Notes: a model not told the origin generated them from the letters alone. Counted from the first letter of the stretch, positions 26,018-35,951 are shown. The stretch: 64,000 bases of DNA from Mycolicibacterium arabiense (GCF_010731815.2 NZ_AP022592.1:62001-126000), one strand, 5' to 3'. Program-made: numbers and translations.

Positions 26018-26676
26018 AGGTCTCCCGGCACTCCGTAGGAGGGCGCGGCGGTCGGATCGAGGCCGCGGGTGCGGTAGTCGCTCTTCTGCGGCGCCCAGAC
26101 CGACCACAGTCGCCGGAGTTCGTCGGCTGGGTCGTCGTGCCAGTCGACGCGCAGGTCGGTGACGGGCCACGGGACGTCCTCGGTCACCTGCAGCCCGGCC
26201 GATCGGATCGGGCCCGCCTCCCCGCCGGCGGCGATCGCAGCGGCCAACCCGTCGAGTAGCCGTTGCTCCAGGAACGGCGAGTCCGACGCGGTGTATCCGT
26301 CGAGCAGCGCGTCGACGACCGAGGCCTCGTGGAGCATGTTGCCTGCGGCAGCGGCGTTCTCGGCCGTGCGGTGATGGTGGGTGCCCAGCGCGTGGCGACC
26401 GGTGTGGACGGCGGCGCTGCCCGTGCGGTCGACGACGATCAGCTGCCGGTGGTCGGGGTGGCCGTCGGCCGCGGTAGCGGCGTCCAGGGCCGTCCGCGCG
26501 TCGGCCCCGCCTGCGAGCGCGTCGAGGGCGACCACGCCGAGGTGGGGATTGGTGACGTTCTGGCTGGCGACCGCTCCGACGCCGGCACGCAGGTGCACGC
26601 ACCGCGAGGCGACGGCCGGGCTCGACGACGCCACGATCATCCCGAACGCGGTGCCGTCGCGAACGACCAGGGACAT
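26014..26676 (-). CDS. DUF1028 family Ntn-hydrolase-like protein
   Basis: The 220-residue product matches the DUF1028 family: FGMIVASSSPAVASRCVHLR, GVGAVASQNVTNPHLG, DHRQLIVVDRTG, and AAAAGNMLHEASVVDALLDGY. The family has an Ntn-hydrolase fold and often sits beside RidA and amidase genes in catabolic operons. The start is either the ATG at 26676 or a GTG at 26682 that overlaps the RidA stop (GTGA). Its stop overlaps the M20 start. The exact reaction is not established for the family. Confidence 0.85.
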   Translation of the reverse strand: MSLVVRDGTAFGMIVASSSPAVASRCVHLRAGVGAVASQNVTNPHLGVVALDALAGGADARTALDAATAADGHPDHRQLIVVDRTGSAAVHTGRHALGTHHHRTAENAAAAGNMLHEASVVDALLDGYTASDSPFLEQRLLDGLAAAIAAGGEAGPIRSAGLQVTEDVPWPVTDLRVDWHDDPADELRRLWSVWAPQKSDYRTRGLDPTAAPSYGVPGDL

Positions 26677-26678
26677 CG

Positions 26679-27122
26679 TCACGAGGTGGCTCCGCTGAGA
26701 ACGGCGGTGGCGTCGATCTCGACCAGCCACTCCGGGCGTGCGAGGGCATCGACGACGAGCCCGGTAGACACCGGGTGAACGCCCTTGAGCCACCGACCCA
26801 TGACGCGGTACACCGTTTCGCGGTACCGGACGTCGACGAGGTAGACGGTCACCTTCACGATGTCCTTGAGGCTGCTGCCGGCTTCGTCGAGGAGCATGGC
26901 GATGTTGCTCATCGCCTTCTCGGCCTGGGCCTCGACGTCGCCGATGCCCACCGACTCCCGCGTGTCGAGGTCCTGTCCGATCTGCCCGCGCAGGTAGACC
27001 ACTCCGCCAGCGACCACCGCTTGGCAGAGGTCGTTGTCGAGGCTCTGCTCGGGGTAGGTGTCCTTGGTGTTGAAGGGACGTATCCGTCGGTGCGTGGCCT
27101 GTGGCGGCGTGGCGTCGATCAT
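26679..27122 (-). CDS. RidA family protein
   Basis: The 147-residue protein has a near-perfect ribosome site (GAAAGGAG) before its ATG at 27122. Family features include YPEQSLDNDLCQAVVAGGVVYLRGQ, AQAEKAMSNIAMLLDEAGS and DIVKVTVYLVD. RidA proteins hydrolyse reactive enamine/imine intermediates. The canonical Arg that binds the carboxylate should lie near the C-terminus but is not obvious (the sequence there is RPEWLVEIDATAV). Catabolic paralogues often act on other enamines or aminoacrylates. It heads the block RidA-DUF1028-M20-aspA. Confidence 0.85.
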   Translation of the reverse strand: MIDATPPQATHRRIRPFNTKDTYPEQSLDNDLCQAVVAGGVVYLRGQIGQDLDTRESVGIGDVEAQAEKAMSNIAMLLDEAGSSLKDIVKVTVYLVDVRYRETVYRVMGRWLKGVHPVSTGLVVDALARPEWLVEIDATAVLSGATS

Positions 27123-27151
27123 CGGGTTGCACTCCTTTCGGGTGGGGCGGT

Positions 27152-28414
27152 TCAGTGGGACGCGAGTGCCGGAGTGTGGTGCGCGAGATAGCTGCGCTGG
27201 ATGGCGATCTGGTCGGCGATGAACTTCGCGTCGTGCCACACGCCCCAGATGAAGCTGGATCCGCGCCGGGACTGCCACGGCAGTCCGAGGAAGTAGATGC
27301 CGGGTTCGGTGGACACCCCCCGCTGGTGGCGGGGCTTGCCACTGTCGTCGAACGCGTCGACCTTCAACCAGCCGTAGTCGAACGAGAAGCCGACGGCCCA
27401 GATGACCGAGGTGATTCCCGCTGCGGCGAGGTCGAGTTCGCGGATGGGATGAGTCATGCACTTGGGGTCGGGGCCGATGATGCGGGCCTCGGGCTCCTCG
27501 GGAAGGTCCAGGCCGTTGCGGGTGACGTAGGCGTCGGCCTCGTCGAGCATCGACAGATAGTTGGTGTCCCCGTTCTCGACGTTGGCGCGCAGGTCGGCCG
27601 CGAAGCTCAGCACTCCGTCGTCGAACGACTCTGCCCTTCCCAGCAGCGTGATCCCGTCGGCTGCGAGGTCGCGGAAATCGACGGTGTGCCCGCCGTGGGC
27701 TCCGCTGACGGCGATGGTGACGTGCTCGGCGCCACGCGGGGGCGCTGCGGCGTCCCACTTGCCGAGAACCCCGAGCCACCAGCAGAAGTCGCGGCCACGG
27801 TAGCTTCGCGGCGGCCTATCGTGCGGGCCGACGGCGAGGTAGGTGCGCCTACCGGACCGGCGGAGTTCGTCGGCGATCTGAACCCCGGACGAACCCGCTC
27901 CGACGACGAGGACGGCGCCCTCGGGCAGCTGGCGCGGATTGCGGTAACCGCTGGAGTGGATCTGGTGGAGCCCGGCGTCGTCGGGGACGAGGGAGGGAAG
28001 GACCGGCTTCTGGAACGCGCCCGTCGCCGCGACGACGTACCGCGCATCGATGACCCCGTCCGAGGTCTCGACGCGGAAGCCGAGGCGTTTGTGGAGCTTC
28101 TGCACCGACCGCACCTCTACCCCTGTACGGATCGGTGCATCCACCTTCTCGGCGTACGCCACGAGGTAGTCGGCTACGTCCTCCTTGCCAGCGAACCCGT
28201 CCGGGTCGACGTCGAATTCGAGCCCGGGGAACCGGTCGTGCCAGGCTGGGCCGTTGGCCACCAGCGAGTCCCAGCGCCAGGACCGCCACCGTTCGGCGAT
28301 GCGGTCTCGTTCGACGACGAGGTGCGGCACGCCCTGGGCGCCCAGATGCTCGCTCATGGCGATGCCGGCCTGGCCTGCGCCCACGACGAGCACCTCGGTC
28401 TCTTGGATGGACAC
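27152..28414 (-). CDS. Flavin-containing monooxygenase
   Basis: The GTG at 28414 is chosen because AGGAGG lies 6 bases upstream. The product (420 residues) has an FAD Rossmann motif VLVVGAGQAGIAMSEH, a central NADPH motif VLVVGAGSSGVQIADE, and a C-terminal GLPWQSRRGSSFIWGV. It resembles CzcO/FMO-type enzymes that oxygenate N or S atoms or carry out Baeyer-Villiger oxidation. It is 29 bases upstream of RidA on the same strand. It may start the degradation of an amine or amide whose unstable product RidA then handles. Confidence 0.85.
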   Translation of the reverse strand: MSIQETEVLVVGAGQAGIAMSEHLGAQGVPHLVVERDRIAERWRSWRWDSLVANGPAWHDRFPGLEFDVDPDGFAGKEDVADYLVAYAEKVDAPIRTGVEVRSVQKLHKRLGFRVETSDGVIDARYVVAATGAFQKPVLPSLVPDDAGLHQIHSSGYRNPRQLPEGAVLVVGAGSSGVQIADELRRSGRRTYLAVGPHDRPPRSYRGRDFCWWLGVLGKWDAAAPPRGAEHVTIAVSGAHGGHTVDFRDLAADGITLLGRAESFDDGVLSFAADLRANVENGDTNYLSMLDEADAYVTRNGLDLPEEPEARIIGPDPKCMTHPIRELDLAAAGITSVIWAVGFSFDYGWLKVDAFDDSGKPRHQRGVSTEPGIYFLGLPWQSRRGSSFIWGVWHDAKFIADQIAIQRSYLAHHTPALASH

Positions 28415-28547
28415 TTCGACCTCCTGCTGGCGGGTGGACTCTGGTGTCCATGATTCGGCCGCCCGGTGCATCTGTACAGCGCATTAAGTCGATGACTGGC
28501 ATCGGTTGAACCGGTTTACGCAGTTCACTGGCGTGCTGGCGTGCCCG

Positions 28548-29480
28548 TTAGGTCGACGTTCGACCCAGCGAGCCGCTGCTCGAGCCGCCGAACAGGTCCC
28601 GACAAAGCTCGGCAACGACGGTCGCCCGCCGGGTGGGCCGCGCCGCGGCGGAGGTGAAGAGGACGACCGTGATGCCGGGCGGATCGCCACTGATCGGAAC
28701 CGCCGCCACGGCATGGCCGTCGAGTGCCATTGGAACCGCCGCGCGCAGGTTGAGCACGGTGTACGCCAGGTCCCGCCCCACGAGTGCCCGGCAGGTTTCG
28801 ACCGTCGTGGAGCGGAAGCGGATCTCGGGATCGACGCCGGAGGCCTCGAACACGCGCCGGAAGTAGTCGCGGCTGTGCGGCAGGTCGAGCAGCGCCATCG
28901 GCTCGTCCGCCAGTTCGGCGAGGTCAAGCCGATCACGCTGGGCCAGGCGGTGCGACCCGGACACCAGCGCGTACGGCGACAGGGTGAACAGTGGCCACCG
29001 CTTCAGCTTGGTCTCGTCGACCAGGTCGTAACCGATCCCGAGTTCGAACGTTCCGTTGGCCACTCCCTCGGCTAGGTCGGCGAGATCGACCTCGGTCGTC
29101 TGCAGGTGCAGCCGTGGCAGCTTCTCGGCGGCGGCCGACAACAACTCGGGCAGCAGGTAGGGCGCGGCGACGGCGTAACACCCGACCGACAGCGTGCCGC
29201 CCAGCGAGGTACCCAGCCCCTGGGCCACCGCGCGGAGATCCGACGCCGAGGTGAGCAGCTGACGGCTCGCGACGAGAAGTTCGCGGCCCGCAGGAGTCAG
29301 GGTCACGCCGCGGGCGTGATGCCGCACGAACAACTGCACCGACAAGGCGCTCTCCAGGTCGGCTAGTGCCGCCGACATCGCCGACTGCGAGAGATGGACC
29401 GAGACGGCCGCCCTGGTGACGCTCCCGGTCTCGGCGACGGCGACGAAGTACTCCAACTGCCGGAGTGTGTAGTCAGGCAT
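28548..29480 (-). CDS. LysR-family transcriptional regulator
   Basis: The ATG at 29480 is preceded by GAGGGGGT. The HTH lies at residues 1-60 (YTLRQLEYFVAVAETGSVTR, LSQSAMSAALADLE, HHARGVTLTPAG), followed by a LysR effector-binding domain (GTLSVGCYAVAAPYLLPELL). It diverges from the MFS gene and lies upstream of the FMO-RidA operon on the same strand, so it probably controls both. Confidence 0.9.
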   Translation of the reverse strand: MPDYTLRQLEYFVAVAETGSVTRAAVSVHLSQSAMSAALADLESALSVQLFVRHHARGVTLTPAGRELLVASRQLLTSASDLRAVAQGLGTSLGGTLSVGCYAVAAPYLLPELLSAAAEKLPRLHLQTTEVDLADLAEGVANGTFELGIGYDLVDETKLKRWPLFTLSPYALVSGSHRLAQRDRLDLAELADEPMALLDLPHSRDYFRRVFEASGVDPEIRFRSTTVETCRALVGRDLAYTVLNLRAAVPMALDGHAVAAVPISGDPPGITVVLFTSAAARPTRRATVVAELCRDLFGGSSSGSLGRTST

Positions 29481-29493
29481 CGCACCCCCTCGC

Positions 29494-29547
29494 ATCGTCA
29501 AAACCGATCTCAAAGTTCGGAAAGACCGGCTGTACAGGATTGACGAT
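29494..29547. promoter_or_regulatory. Inverted repeat ATCGTCAA...TTGACGAT between lysR and the MFS gene
   Basis: ATCGTCAA at 29494-29501 and TTGACGAT at 29540-29547 are perfect inverse copies 38 bases apart in the divergent promoter region. This is a plausible two-site LysR binding region. TTGACG could also act as a -35 element for the MFS gene. Confidence 0.45.
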
Positions 29548-29627
29548 ACGGCGCAGTGTTGGGCATCACACAGCCGCCGCGCCATCAGGCGAGGGGTCAC
29601 CGCGATGACAGCACGGAGAGCACCGAT

Positions 29628-31001
29628 ATGACGGACACGACGCCCGGGCCGCTGGTTTCAGAAACCTTCGTAGATCAGAAGAGCATTCGAAAGAGCGTCG
29701 TCGCGGGATCCGTCGGCGTTTTCGTGCATTGGTTCGACTGGGCGATCTACGCCTACCTCGCGTCGACCCTGTCGATCGTGTTCTTTCCCGACCAGGACGG
29801 GACGGCCGGGCTGCTCGCGGTCTTCGGTGTGTTCGCCATCTCCTTCGGCGCCCGACCCATCGGGGCGCTCCTCTTCGGCGCGCTGGGCGACCGCATCGGC
29901 CGGAAGAAAACGCTGACCTACGTCATCCTCGCGATGGCCGCCTCGACGATGTTGCTGGGTCTACTGCCCTCCTACGCCAGCATCGGGATCTGGGCGCCGA
30001 TCCTGCTCCTCGTCGCCCGAATCATCCAAGGACTCGCTGCCGGCGGCGAATTCGGCAGTGCCGCAGCCTTCCTGGCGGAGTACTCCCCGACGAAGCGCCG
30101 CGGCTTCGGCGTGAGCTTCCTCGAGGTCGGGTCGCTGCTCGGCTTCCTGGGTGCATCGCTCGCGGTTCTCGTGCTGAACACGCTGCTCATGGCGGACGAC
30201 GTGAACTCCTGGGGATGGCGAATCCCCTTTCTGCTGGCCACTCCCCTGGGCCTGATCGGGTTCTACATCCGCAACAAGATCGAGGACACCCCGGAGTTCC
30301 GAGAACTGACCGAGCTGGACGCGGTACCGCACAGCCCGATCAGGGAATCGTTCACGCGCGGCTGGAGGCAGATGCTCCAGACGAGCGGCATCGAGATCAT
30401 GATGAACGTCACCTTCTACATCGTGCTGGTGTACCTGCTGACCTATCAGGAGATCGAACTCGGGATTTCGACGTCGGACGCAGCGCTCTTCTCCACGGCC
30501 GCATCCATTGCCGCGTTGATCACCGTTCCACTGTTCGGCGCGCTGTCGGATCGGGTTGGTCGCAGGCTGCCGCTGATCGTGGCCTCGGTCCTGCTGATCG
30601 TGTTCTCCTACCCCTTGTTCCTCGTCATGCACTCCGGAACTTCCTGGGCCGGTCTGGTGAGCACGGTCGGGCTGGGGCTGATCCTCGCAGTCATCCTGGG
30701 GGTGCACGCCGTAACGGTCGCCGAGCTGTTTCCCACCCGTACGCGGCAGACCAGTTTGTCCATCGTCTACGCGGTTACGGCGGCGATCTTCCCCGGGACC
30801 GTGCCCTACGTGCTGACGTGGCTCATCGCCCACACCGGCAATCAGATGATGCCCGCGTTCTACCTCATCCTGGTCGGACTCCTCGGGCTCGGGACGATGC
30901 TCACGGTGAAGGAGACCCGCGGCATCGACCTGCTCCGCGACGACGTCGCCCTCGCCCAGAAGAGCCGCGTCACAACGGTTTCGCCCACCGCATCGGTGTA
31001 G
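29628..31001 (+). CDS. MFS transporter, metabolite:H+ symporter type
   Basis: The 457-residue protein has 12 predicted membrane helices. The MFS loop motif is GALGDRIGRKKTL, and RIIQGLAAGGEFGSAAAFLAEYSP is typical of the metabolite:H+ symporter (MHS) subfamily with ProP, ShiA and KgtP. The second-half loop is GALSDRVGRRLPL. The ATG at 29628 follows GGAGAG. It diverges from the LysR gene, so it is the likely importer for the substrate of the FMO-RidA-DUF1028-M20 operon. Confidence 0.9.
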   Translation: MTDTTPGPLVSETFVDQKSIRKSVVAGSVGVFVHWFDWAIYAYLASTLSIVFFPDQDGTAGLLAVFGVFAISFGARPIGALLFGALGDRIGRKKTLTYVILAMAASTMLLGLLPSYASIGIWAPILLLVARIIQGLAAGGEFGSAAAFLAEYSPTKRRGFGVSFLEVGSLLGFLGASLAVLVLNTLLMADDVNSWGWRIPFLLATPLGLIGFYIRNKIEDTPEFRELTELDAVPHSPIRESFTRGWRQMLQTSGIEIMMNVTFYIVLVYLLTYQEIELGISTSDAALFSTAASIAALITVPLFGALSDRVGRRLPLIVASVLLIVFSYPLFLVMHSGTSWAGLVSTVGLGLILAVILGVHAVTVAELFPTRTRQTSLSIVYAVTAAIFPGTVPYVLTWLIAHTGNQMMPAFYLILVGLLGLGTMLTVKETRGIDLLRDDVALAQKSRVTTVSPTASV

Positions 31002-31230
31002 CGGTACGGACCTCACGTACCTGGGGATGGTGCACGTCGAGGTAGTGGAGAACGACGTAGCCAGAATGGGTGCCGTTTCCGCGTCCGACCAGCTCGGGGT
31101 GCATTCCCAAGCCGACATCGATGATCGCTGGATCCTCGACCAGGCCTGCAAGCCGGGCTTCAATACCGTTGCAGCAGAAACCAAGTAACTCATCGCCCGA
31201 AGCGATGGCGTGTAGCTGGGGAACCCAGCC
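30970..31230 (-). pseudogene. GNAT acetyltransferase remnant
   Basis: The minus-strand frame reads DELLGFCCNGIEARLAG, then IIDVGLGMHPELVGRGNGTH. This matches the acetyl-CoA-binding beta4-helix3 region (Q/RxxGxG/A) of GNAT enzymes. Its 3' end runs into the MFS gene and its 5' part is not recognisable, so only a central piece survives. Confidence 0.55.
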
Positions 31231-32297
31231 CGACGCAGCCCGGCGGCGATGATGTCGGCGAGTTGCTCGGCGCGCGCTTTGGTGAGGATGGTGTGCCCCC
31301 ACAATCACCATCTCCAGGATCGAACGCGGTTGCCAACGCAACGACGCCCTCGTCAACGACTACCGCCAGTGGCTCACCGCCGCTTGACTTCTAACACCAA
31401 TAGGAGCATGAACTCTCGCACACTCAGGCGAATTACTACGGACGCCAGCGGGCGCATCACCGCAGATCACCGACTTCCACAAATGCTCACGAACTCGCCT
31501 GGACGCCTCAAATCAACTTCCCCCAGCTGATTGCGCCCCGGCAGCTTCGATGTGCCGAAATCCCCTCGTCCATCTGGTTAAGAGCAGTTCGACGATGCTA
31601 GCGGCTCGAACAGTTGGCATCGCGGTACGCGAGAACTCCGGATTCGTCGAGATCGATAGCCCCAGAAGCACGCCGCCCGGTAGTCCGTGGACACCTGAAT
31701 CTGTCGATCGCCGCGGGACAGCGGTGGTTGCGGGCGGACATCGACTGCGAGGATGTCTTCTGAAAGCTCGCTGGCATCGGGTTGGCGGCCAACGAGCCGG
31801 GCCAGCAGGAGCGCGGGGAGTCATCGATTTGATGCTCGACGCGCTGCGCTACCGCTCTTAGCGTTAGCTGTCGTGAAGTCCAGTCACGACACTATCGCTG
31901 AGCTGCTCATCGAACGCATGAGGGAGAAATACGGCCGCATCTCGGGTGATGCGACTGCTGCCGACCGCCAAGGCGCTGGATGCGCCGCTTCTACCGGAGG
32001 GCGTTCTTCGATCGCAACTTCGTGTGTTCTCTACCGTTCAACGGCATCCGCCACGTTAACGCTGATTGCTAAGGCCAACGCCACGATCGGCCGGATCCCT
32101 GCGCGGATGTGGGCCGCCCGGAGGACCCGGCCCGTAGACGGGGTTGTCGCCAACGTTGTCGTCTGCGGCTCAACTCGGCGGTGACAGCAAAACTGCGTAG
32201 GCTCCCGGCGGCGATACGGGCAGCTCGATCGACGCGAACGCAGCCCTTCGAGCGGATGCCACGTACTACTCTTCGGAGGAGGGCGTAGCCCAACCCT
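31231..32297. other. ~1.07-kb stretch of fragments
   Basis: No intact gene is seen. A plus-strand piece near 31900 (ELLIERMREKYGRIS) followed in another frame by RLLPTAKALDAP weakly resembles an IS21-type transposase. Another piece near 31340-31387 ends DYRQWLTAA before a stop. Both are too short to assign. The region separates two catabolic loci and looks like insertion-sequence debris. Confidence 0.4.
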
Positions 32298-34499
32298 TCA
32301 AGCGCCCCTGGTTGCTTTGAACTCTCGGCGGCGGCGGTGGAGGATCGGTTCGGTGTAGCCGTTGGGTTGCTCGCCGCCTTCGAGGATGAGTTCCTGCGCT
32401 GCGGCGAAGGCGATGCTGTCGTCGAAGTTAGGTGCCATCGGCAGGTAGGAGGCGTCGCCCTCGTTCTGGCGGTCCACCACCGGAGCCATGCGTTCCAGGC
32501 TGGCCCGAACATCGGCAGCGGCGATTACCCCGTGACGCAGCCAGTTGGCCAGCAACTGACTCGAGATACGCAGTGTCGCACGGTCTTCCATTAAAGCGAT
32601 GTCGTGGACGTCGGGCACCTTGGAGCAACCGACACCCTGGTCGATCCACCGCACGACGTAGCCGAGGATGGACTGGCAGTTGTTGTCGACTTCCTGCTGG
32701 ATCTCGTCCGGAGACCAGGTCAGTGACGAATCGGCCACCGGAATGGTCAGCAATTCCGCTAGCGAGCTGCGGGCCCCACCTTCCAACTCCCTCTGCACCG
32801 CGAACACATCCACCTGGTGGTAGTGCATGGCGTGCAGTGTTGCTGCGGTGGGCGAGGGCACCCAGGCTGTAGTGGCGCCCGCCTTTGGCTGGCCGATCTT
32901 CTGTTCGATCATGTCGGCCATCAAGTCCGGCATGGCCCACATGCCCTTACCGATTTGCGCCCTGCCCGACAGTCCGGCGTTCAGGCCGATGTCGACATTC
33001 TGGTTCTCGTAGGCGCCGATCCACGGCTGGGCCTTCATCGCGCCCTTGCGGATCATCGGGCCGGCCTCCATGGAGGTGTGGATCTCGTCGCCGGTGCGGT
33101 CTAGGAAACCGGTATTGATGAACACCACCCGGTCGGCGGCGGCCTTGATGCACGCCTTGAGGTTGGCGCTGGTGCGGCGTTCCTCGTCCATGATGCCCAC
33201 CTTGATGGTGCCCTGCGGCAGGCTGAGAACCTCTTCGACACGGGAGAACAGCTCGCAGGTGAAGGCGACCTCGTCGGGGCCGTGCATCTTGGGCTTGACT
33301 ATGTAGATGGATCCTGTGCGGCTGTTGGACAAGGGACCGGACGCCCCCCCGTTGTGAGATGAGTCCTTCAGGCCGTGGATGGCGATCAGGCTGGTGAACA
33401 GCGCATCCTGGATACCCTCGGGAACCTCGGAACCATCGTCGAAGGTGATGGCGTCATTGGTCATCAGGTGTCCGACATTGCGGACGAACAGCAGGCTGCG
33501 ACCGGGCAGCGTCAGCTGACCACCGCCTTGTGCGGTATACACCCGGTCCTGATTGAGCACGCGGGTGAACGTCTTTCCACCCTTTGAGACCTCTTCGGAC
33601 AGATCGCCGCGGTTGAGTCCTAGCCAGTTGCGGTAGCCGAGGACCTTGTCGTCGGCGTCGACGGCGGCCACCGAATCCTCGAAGTCCATGATCGTGGTGA
33701 TCGCGGACTCCAGCACGACGTCCTTGATGCCGGCCGGGTCGTCTGATCCGATGGGCGAGTCGGCGTCGATGAGAATTTCGATGTGCAGGCCGTGATTGGC
33801 CAGCAACACCGAGGTGGGTGCGTCGGCTTCGCCTCGATAACCGGCGAATTGGTCGCCGGTGGCCAGACCGGTGGTGGTGCCCTCGCCGAGGGCGACCACT
33901 AGGGCACCGTCGGTGACGTTCAGCTTGGTGGCCTCGGTCCAGGATCCGGATGCCAGAGGAACGGTGTCGTCGAGGAACGCCCGCGCGTAGGCGATCACCT
34001 TGTCGCCCCGGATCTTGTTGTAGGCCGAACCCTTCTCGGCGCCCTCGTCTTCGGGGATGGCGTCGGTTCCGTAGAGCGCGTCGTACAGCGAGCCCCAGCG
34101 GGCGTTCGAGGCGTTCAGCGCGAACCGCGCGTTGAGAACCGGCACTACCAGCTGAGGTCCGGCGGTGGAGGTGATCTCCGGGTCCACGCCGGAGGTGGTG
34201 ATGGTGAAATCATCGGGTTCCGGCAAGAGATAACCGATTTCGGTGAGGAACGTCCTGTAGGCGTCGGGGTCGTGGGGCTCGACGCTCCGGTGGCGGTGCC
34301 ACTTGTCGATGTGGGCCTGCAGTTCATCGCGGCGCCCGAGCAGTTCAGCGTTCCGCGGCGCCAGATCGGTGATGACCTTGTCCACTCCCGCCCAGAAGCT
34401 GTCCTGGTCCAGATCGGTGCCCGGCAACGCCTCGTTGTTGACGAACTCGAGCAACACCTTGGCGACCCGCAAGTTGCCCACGGTCACACGCTCAAACAT
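32298..34499 (-). CDS. glcB: Malate synthase G
   Basis: The 733-residue protein is full length for malate synthase G (about 720-740). Recognisable elements include [55 protein letters not shown] (active-site region with Glu/Asp for Mg2+), [19 protein letters not shown], and [17 protein letters not shown]. It condenses glyoxylate with acetyl-CoA to malate in the cytoplasm. The GlcG-like gene lies 36 bases upstream on the same strand, so the two form an operon facing away from iclR and its operator. The last ~20 residues follow the family (FKATRGA end). Confidence 0.95.
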   Translation of the reverse strand: MFERVTVGNLRVAKVLLEFVNNEALPGTDLDQDSFWAGVDKVITDLAPRNAELLGRRDELQAHIDKWHRHRSVEPHDPDAYRTFLTEIGYLLPEPDDFTITTSGVDPEITSTAGPQLVVPVLNARFALNASNARWGSLYDALYGTDAIPEDEGAEKGSAYNKIRGDKVIAYARAFLDDTVPLASGSWTEATKLNVTDGALVVALGEGTTTGLATGDQFAGYRGEADAPTSVLLANHGLHIEILIDADSPIGSDDPAGIKDVVLESAITTIMDFEDSVAAVDADDKVLGYRNWLGLNRGDLSEEVSKGGKTFTRVLNQDRVYTAQGGGQLTLPGRSLLFVRNVGHLMTNDAITFDDGSEVPEGIQDALFTSLIAIHGLKDSSHNGGASGPLSNSRTGSIYIVKPKMHGPDEVAFTCELFSRVEEVLSLPQGTIKVGIMDEERRTSANLKACIKAAADRVVFINTGFLDRTGDEIHTSMEAGPMIRKGAMKAQPWIGAYENQNVDIGLNAGLSGRAQIGKGMWAMPDLMADMIEQKIGQPKAGATTAWVPSPTAATLHAMHYHQVDVFAVQRELEGGARSSLAELLTIPVADSSLTWSPDEIQQEVDNNCQSILGYVVRWIDQGVGCSKVPDVHDIALMEDRATLRISSQLLANWLRHGVIAAADVRASLERMAPVVDRQNEGDASYLPMAPNFDDSIAFAAAQELILEGGEQPNGYTEPILHRRRREFKATRGA

Positions 34500-34535
34500 A
34501 GATCCTCGCTTCGGTCTGGACTGATGAATAGGCAG

Positions 34536-34961
34536 TCATCGAGTGGTGTGTAATCCGGCGGCTTCGATTCCCGCGAAGGCGGCTGTCTCGTCGTTATCCG
34601 AGCTGTCTCCGGAGATGCCGACGGCACCCACGACGGTGCCTTGTGCATCGCGTATCAGGACACCACCTGGAACGGGGATCAAGCTCCCACCGATTGCTGA
34701 GGTGGCAGCGGCGATGAAGTAAGGCTGTTCCTCTGCACGCACCATGAGGGCCCGCGAGTCGCTTCCCAGCGAAACAGCCCCGAAAGCTTTGCCGAACGCT
34801 ATCTCGAATCGCTTGTTGGAGGCGCCGTCCTCGCGTTGCGCGGCGACGACGTTGCCGCCGCTGTCCAGGACGACAACGGTCAGAGGTTGAAAACCGCGGG
34901 TTCTGCCCGTCGCTCGGGCGCCGGCGACGACGGCTTCTGCTGATTGCAGGCTGATGGACAT
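34536..34961 (-). CDS. GlcG/HbpS family protein
   Basis: The 141-residue product begins MSISLQSAEAVVAGARAT after GAGGAGAACAG. It has the family core VVVLDSGGNVVAAQREDGAS, GKAFGAVSLG, GGSLIPVPGGVLIRD and GAVGISGDSSDNDE. GlcG-like proteins occur in glycolate utilisation operons and related ones bind haem or small ligands. The biochemical role is unclear. It precedes glcB and is transcribed from the IclR-operator region. Confidence 0.85.
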   Translation of the reverse strand: MSISLQSAEAVVAGARATGRTRGFQPLTVVVLDSGGNVVAAQREDGASNKRFEIAFGKAFGAVSLGSDSRALMVRAEEQPYFIAAATSAIGGSLIPVPGGVLIRDAQGTVVGAVGISGDSSDNDETAAFAGIEAAGLHTTR

Positions 34962-35064
34962 CTGTTCTCCTCGAACGTGCAGGACCGACGCATCACTGGC
35001 GGCACAGCGCCGACTAATCTCAGCCAAAGATCAAGACGATACTGTTCAAGGTTGTGCCGCAAAT

Positions 35065-35078
35065 GGAATACTTATTCC
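35065..35078. promoter_or_regulatory. IclR-type operator GGAAT-N4-ATTCC, site 1
   Basis: GGAATACTTATTCC is a perfect palindrome in the gap between the glcG-like gene (minus) and iclR (plus). The same half-sites with the same 4-base spacing recur before the glcD-like gene, which supports a shared operator. Confidence 0.7.
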
Positions 35079-35139
35079 GAATACAGAATCATGTGAGGTG
35101 GTTGATGTCAAGCCGTAGTGGTGTGGTCAGGGCGCTGCC

Positions 35140-35901
35140 GTGACGAGCCAGGGCGGGGTGCAGTCGCTGCACAGAGCGCTCGACATTCTCGAGACTGTTG
35201 CACGCAGGGGTGGGCGAGTCACTGTTGCCGAGGTCGCCGAATCGACGGCGCTGCCGATGCCGACGGTGCATCGCGTGCTCCGGACGCTGGTGGAGCGCGG
35301 GTACATGCGGCAAATGGCCAATCGCAGTTACGTGTTGGGCTATCGATTGATGCCGCTCGCGTCCGTGGCCAACGCCACTGTCGGAGCCGGTGCATCTCCC
35401 GTCCTGGCGGATTTGGTCACCGAACTCGGCGAGACCGCCAATCTGGCCGTTCTCGCGGGTGAGGAAGCCGAATACATCGCCCAGGCCCCTTCCCGCTATG
35501 CGATGCGGATGTTCACTGAGGTTGGTCGCCGCGTCGAATTACACAGCACCGGCGTGGGGAAAGCGCTACTAGCGCAACTCGATGACGTTGCAATCGATGC
35601 GATTGTGGGCCGCGGGGGGTTGCCTGCTCGTACTGAACACACGTTGACCACCCGACTCGCGCTGCTGGCCGAGGTCGACCTGATCCGCCGACGCGGGTTC
35701 GCACTGGATGAACAGGAGCAGGAGATCGGTGTCCGTTGTGTCGCAGTACCGCTGGAATCAAATGTCGTTACAGGGATGGCGGTTTCCGTATCCGGGCCGG
35801 TGACACGAATGACCGACGAACTCGTCGACCGAGCAGTACCGCTACTCCAATCGGCGGCGAGGCAACTGGTGACGGACATGGTAGGCCTGGTCAGCGAGTG
35901 A
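35140..35901 (+). CDS. IclR-family transcriptional regulator
   Basis: The 253-residue protein starts at a GTG. The winged-helix N-terminus (SLHRALDILETVARRGGRVT, STALPMPTVHRVLRTL) is followed by an IclR effector domain: ELGETANLAVLAG, VELHSTGVGKALLAQL, GFALDEQEQEIGVRCVAVPL and AVSVSGPVTRMTD. It sits between the glcG-glcB operon and the glcD-like gene. Palindromes of one type precede the genes on either side, so it very likely controls glycolate/glyoxylate use and itself, with glyoxylate or a related acid as effector. Confidence 0.9.
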   Translation: MTSQGGVQSLHRALDILETVARRGGRVTVAEVAESTALPMPTVHRVLRTLVERGYMRQMANRSYVLGYRLMPLASVANATVGAGASPVLADLVTELGETANLAVLAGEEAEYIAQAPSRYAMRMFTEVGRRVELHSTGVGKALLAQLDDVAIDAIVGRGGLPARTEHTLTTRLALLAEVDLIRRRGFALDEQEQEIGVRCVAVPLESNVVTGMAVSVSGPVTRMTDELVDRAVPLLQSAARQLVTDMVGLVSE

Positions 35902-35931
35902 CGCTTGACACCTAACGATCCAACCTGGACA

Positions 35932-35951
35932 TTTGGAATCCCTATTCCAAA
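35932..35951. promoter_or_regulatory. IclR-type operator TTTGGAAT-N4-ATTCCAAA, site 2
   Basis: The 20-base perfect palindrome has 8-base arms around CCCT and lies 14 bases before the glcD-like ATG. It contains the GGAAT-N4-ATTCC core of site 1. Its position close to the start suggests repression by blocking initiation. Confidence 0.75.
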
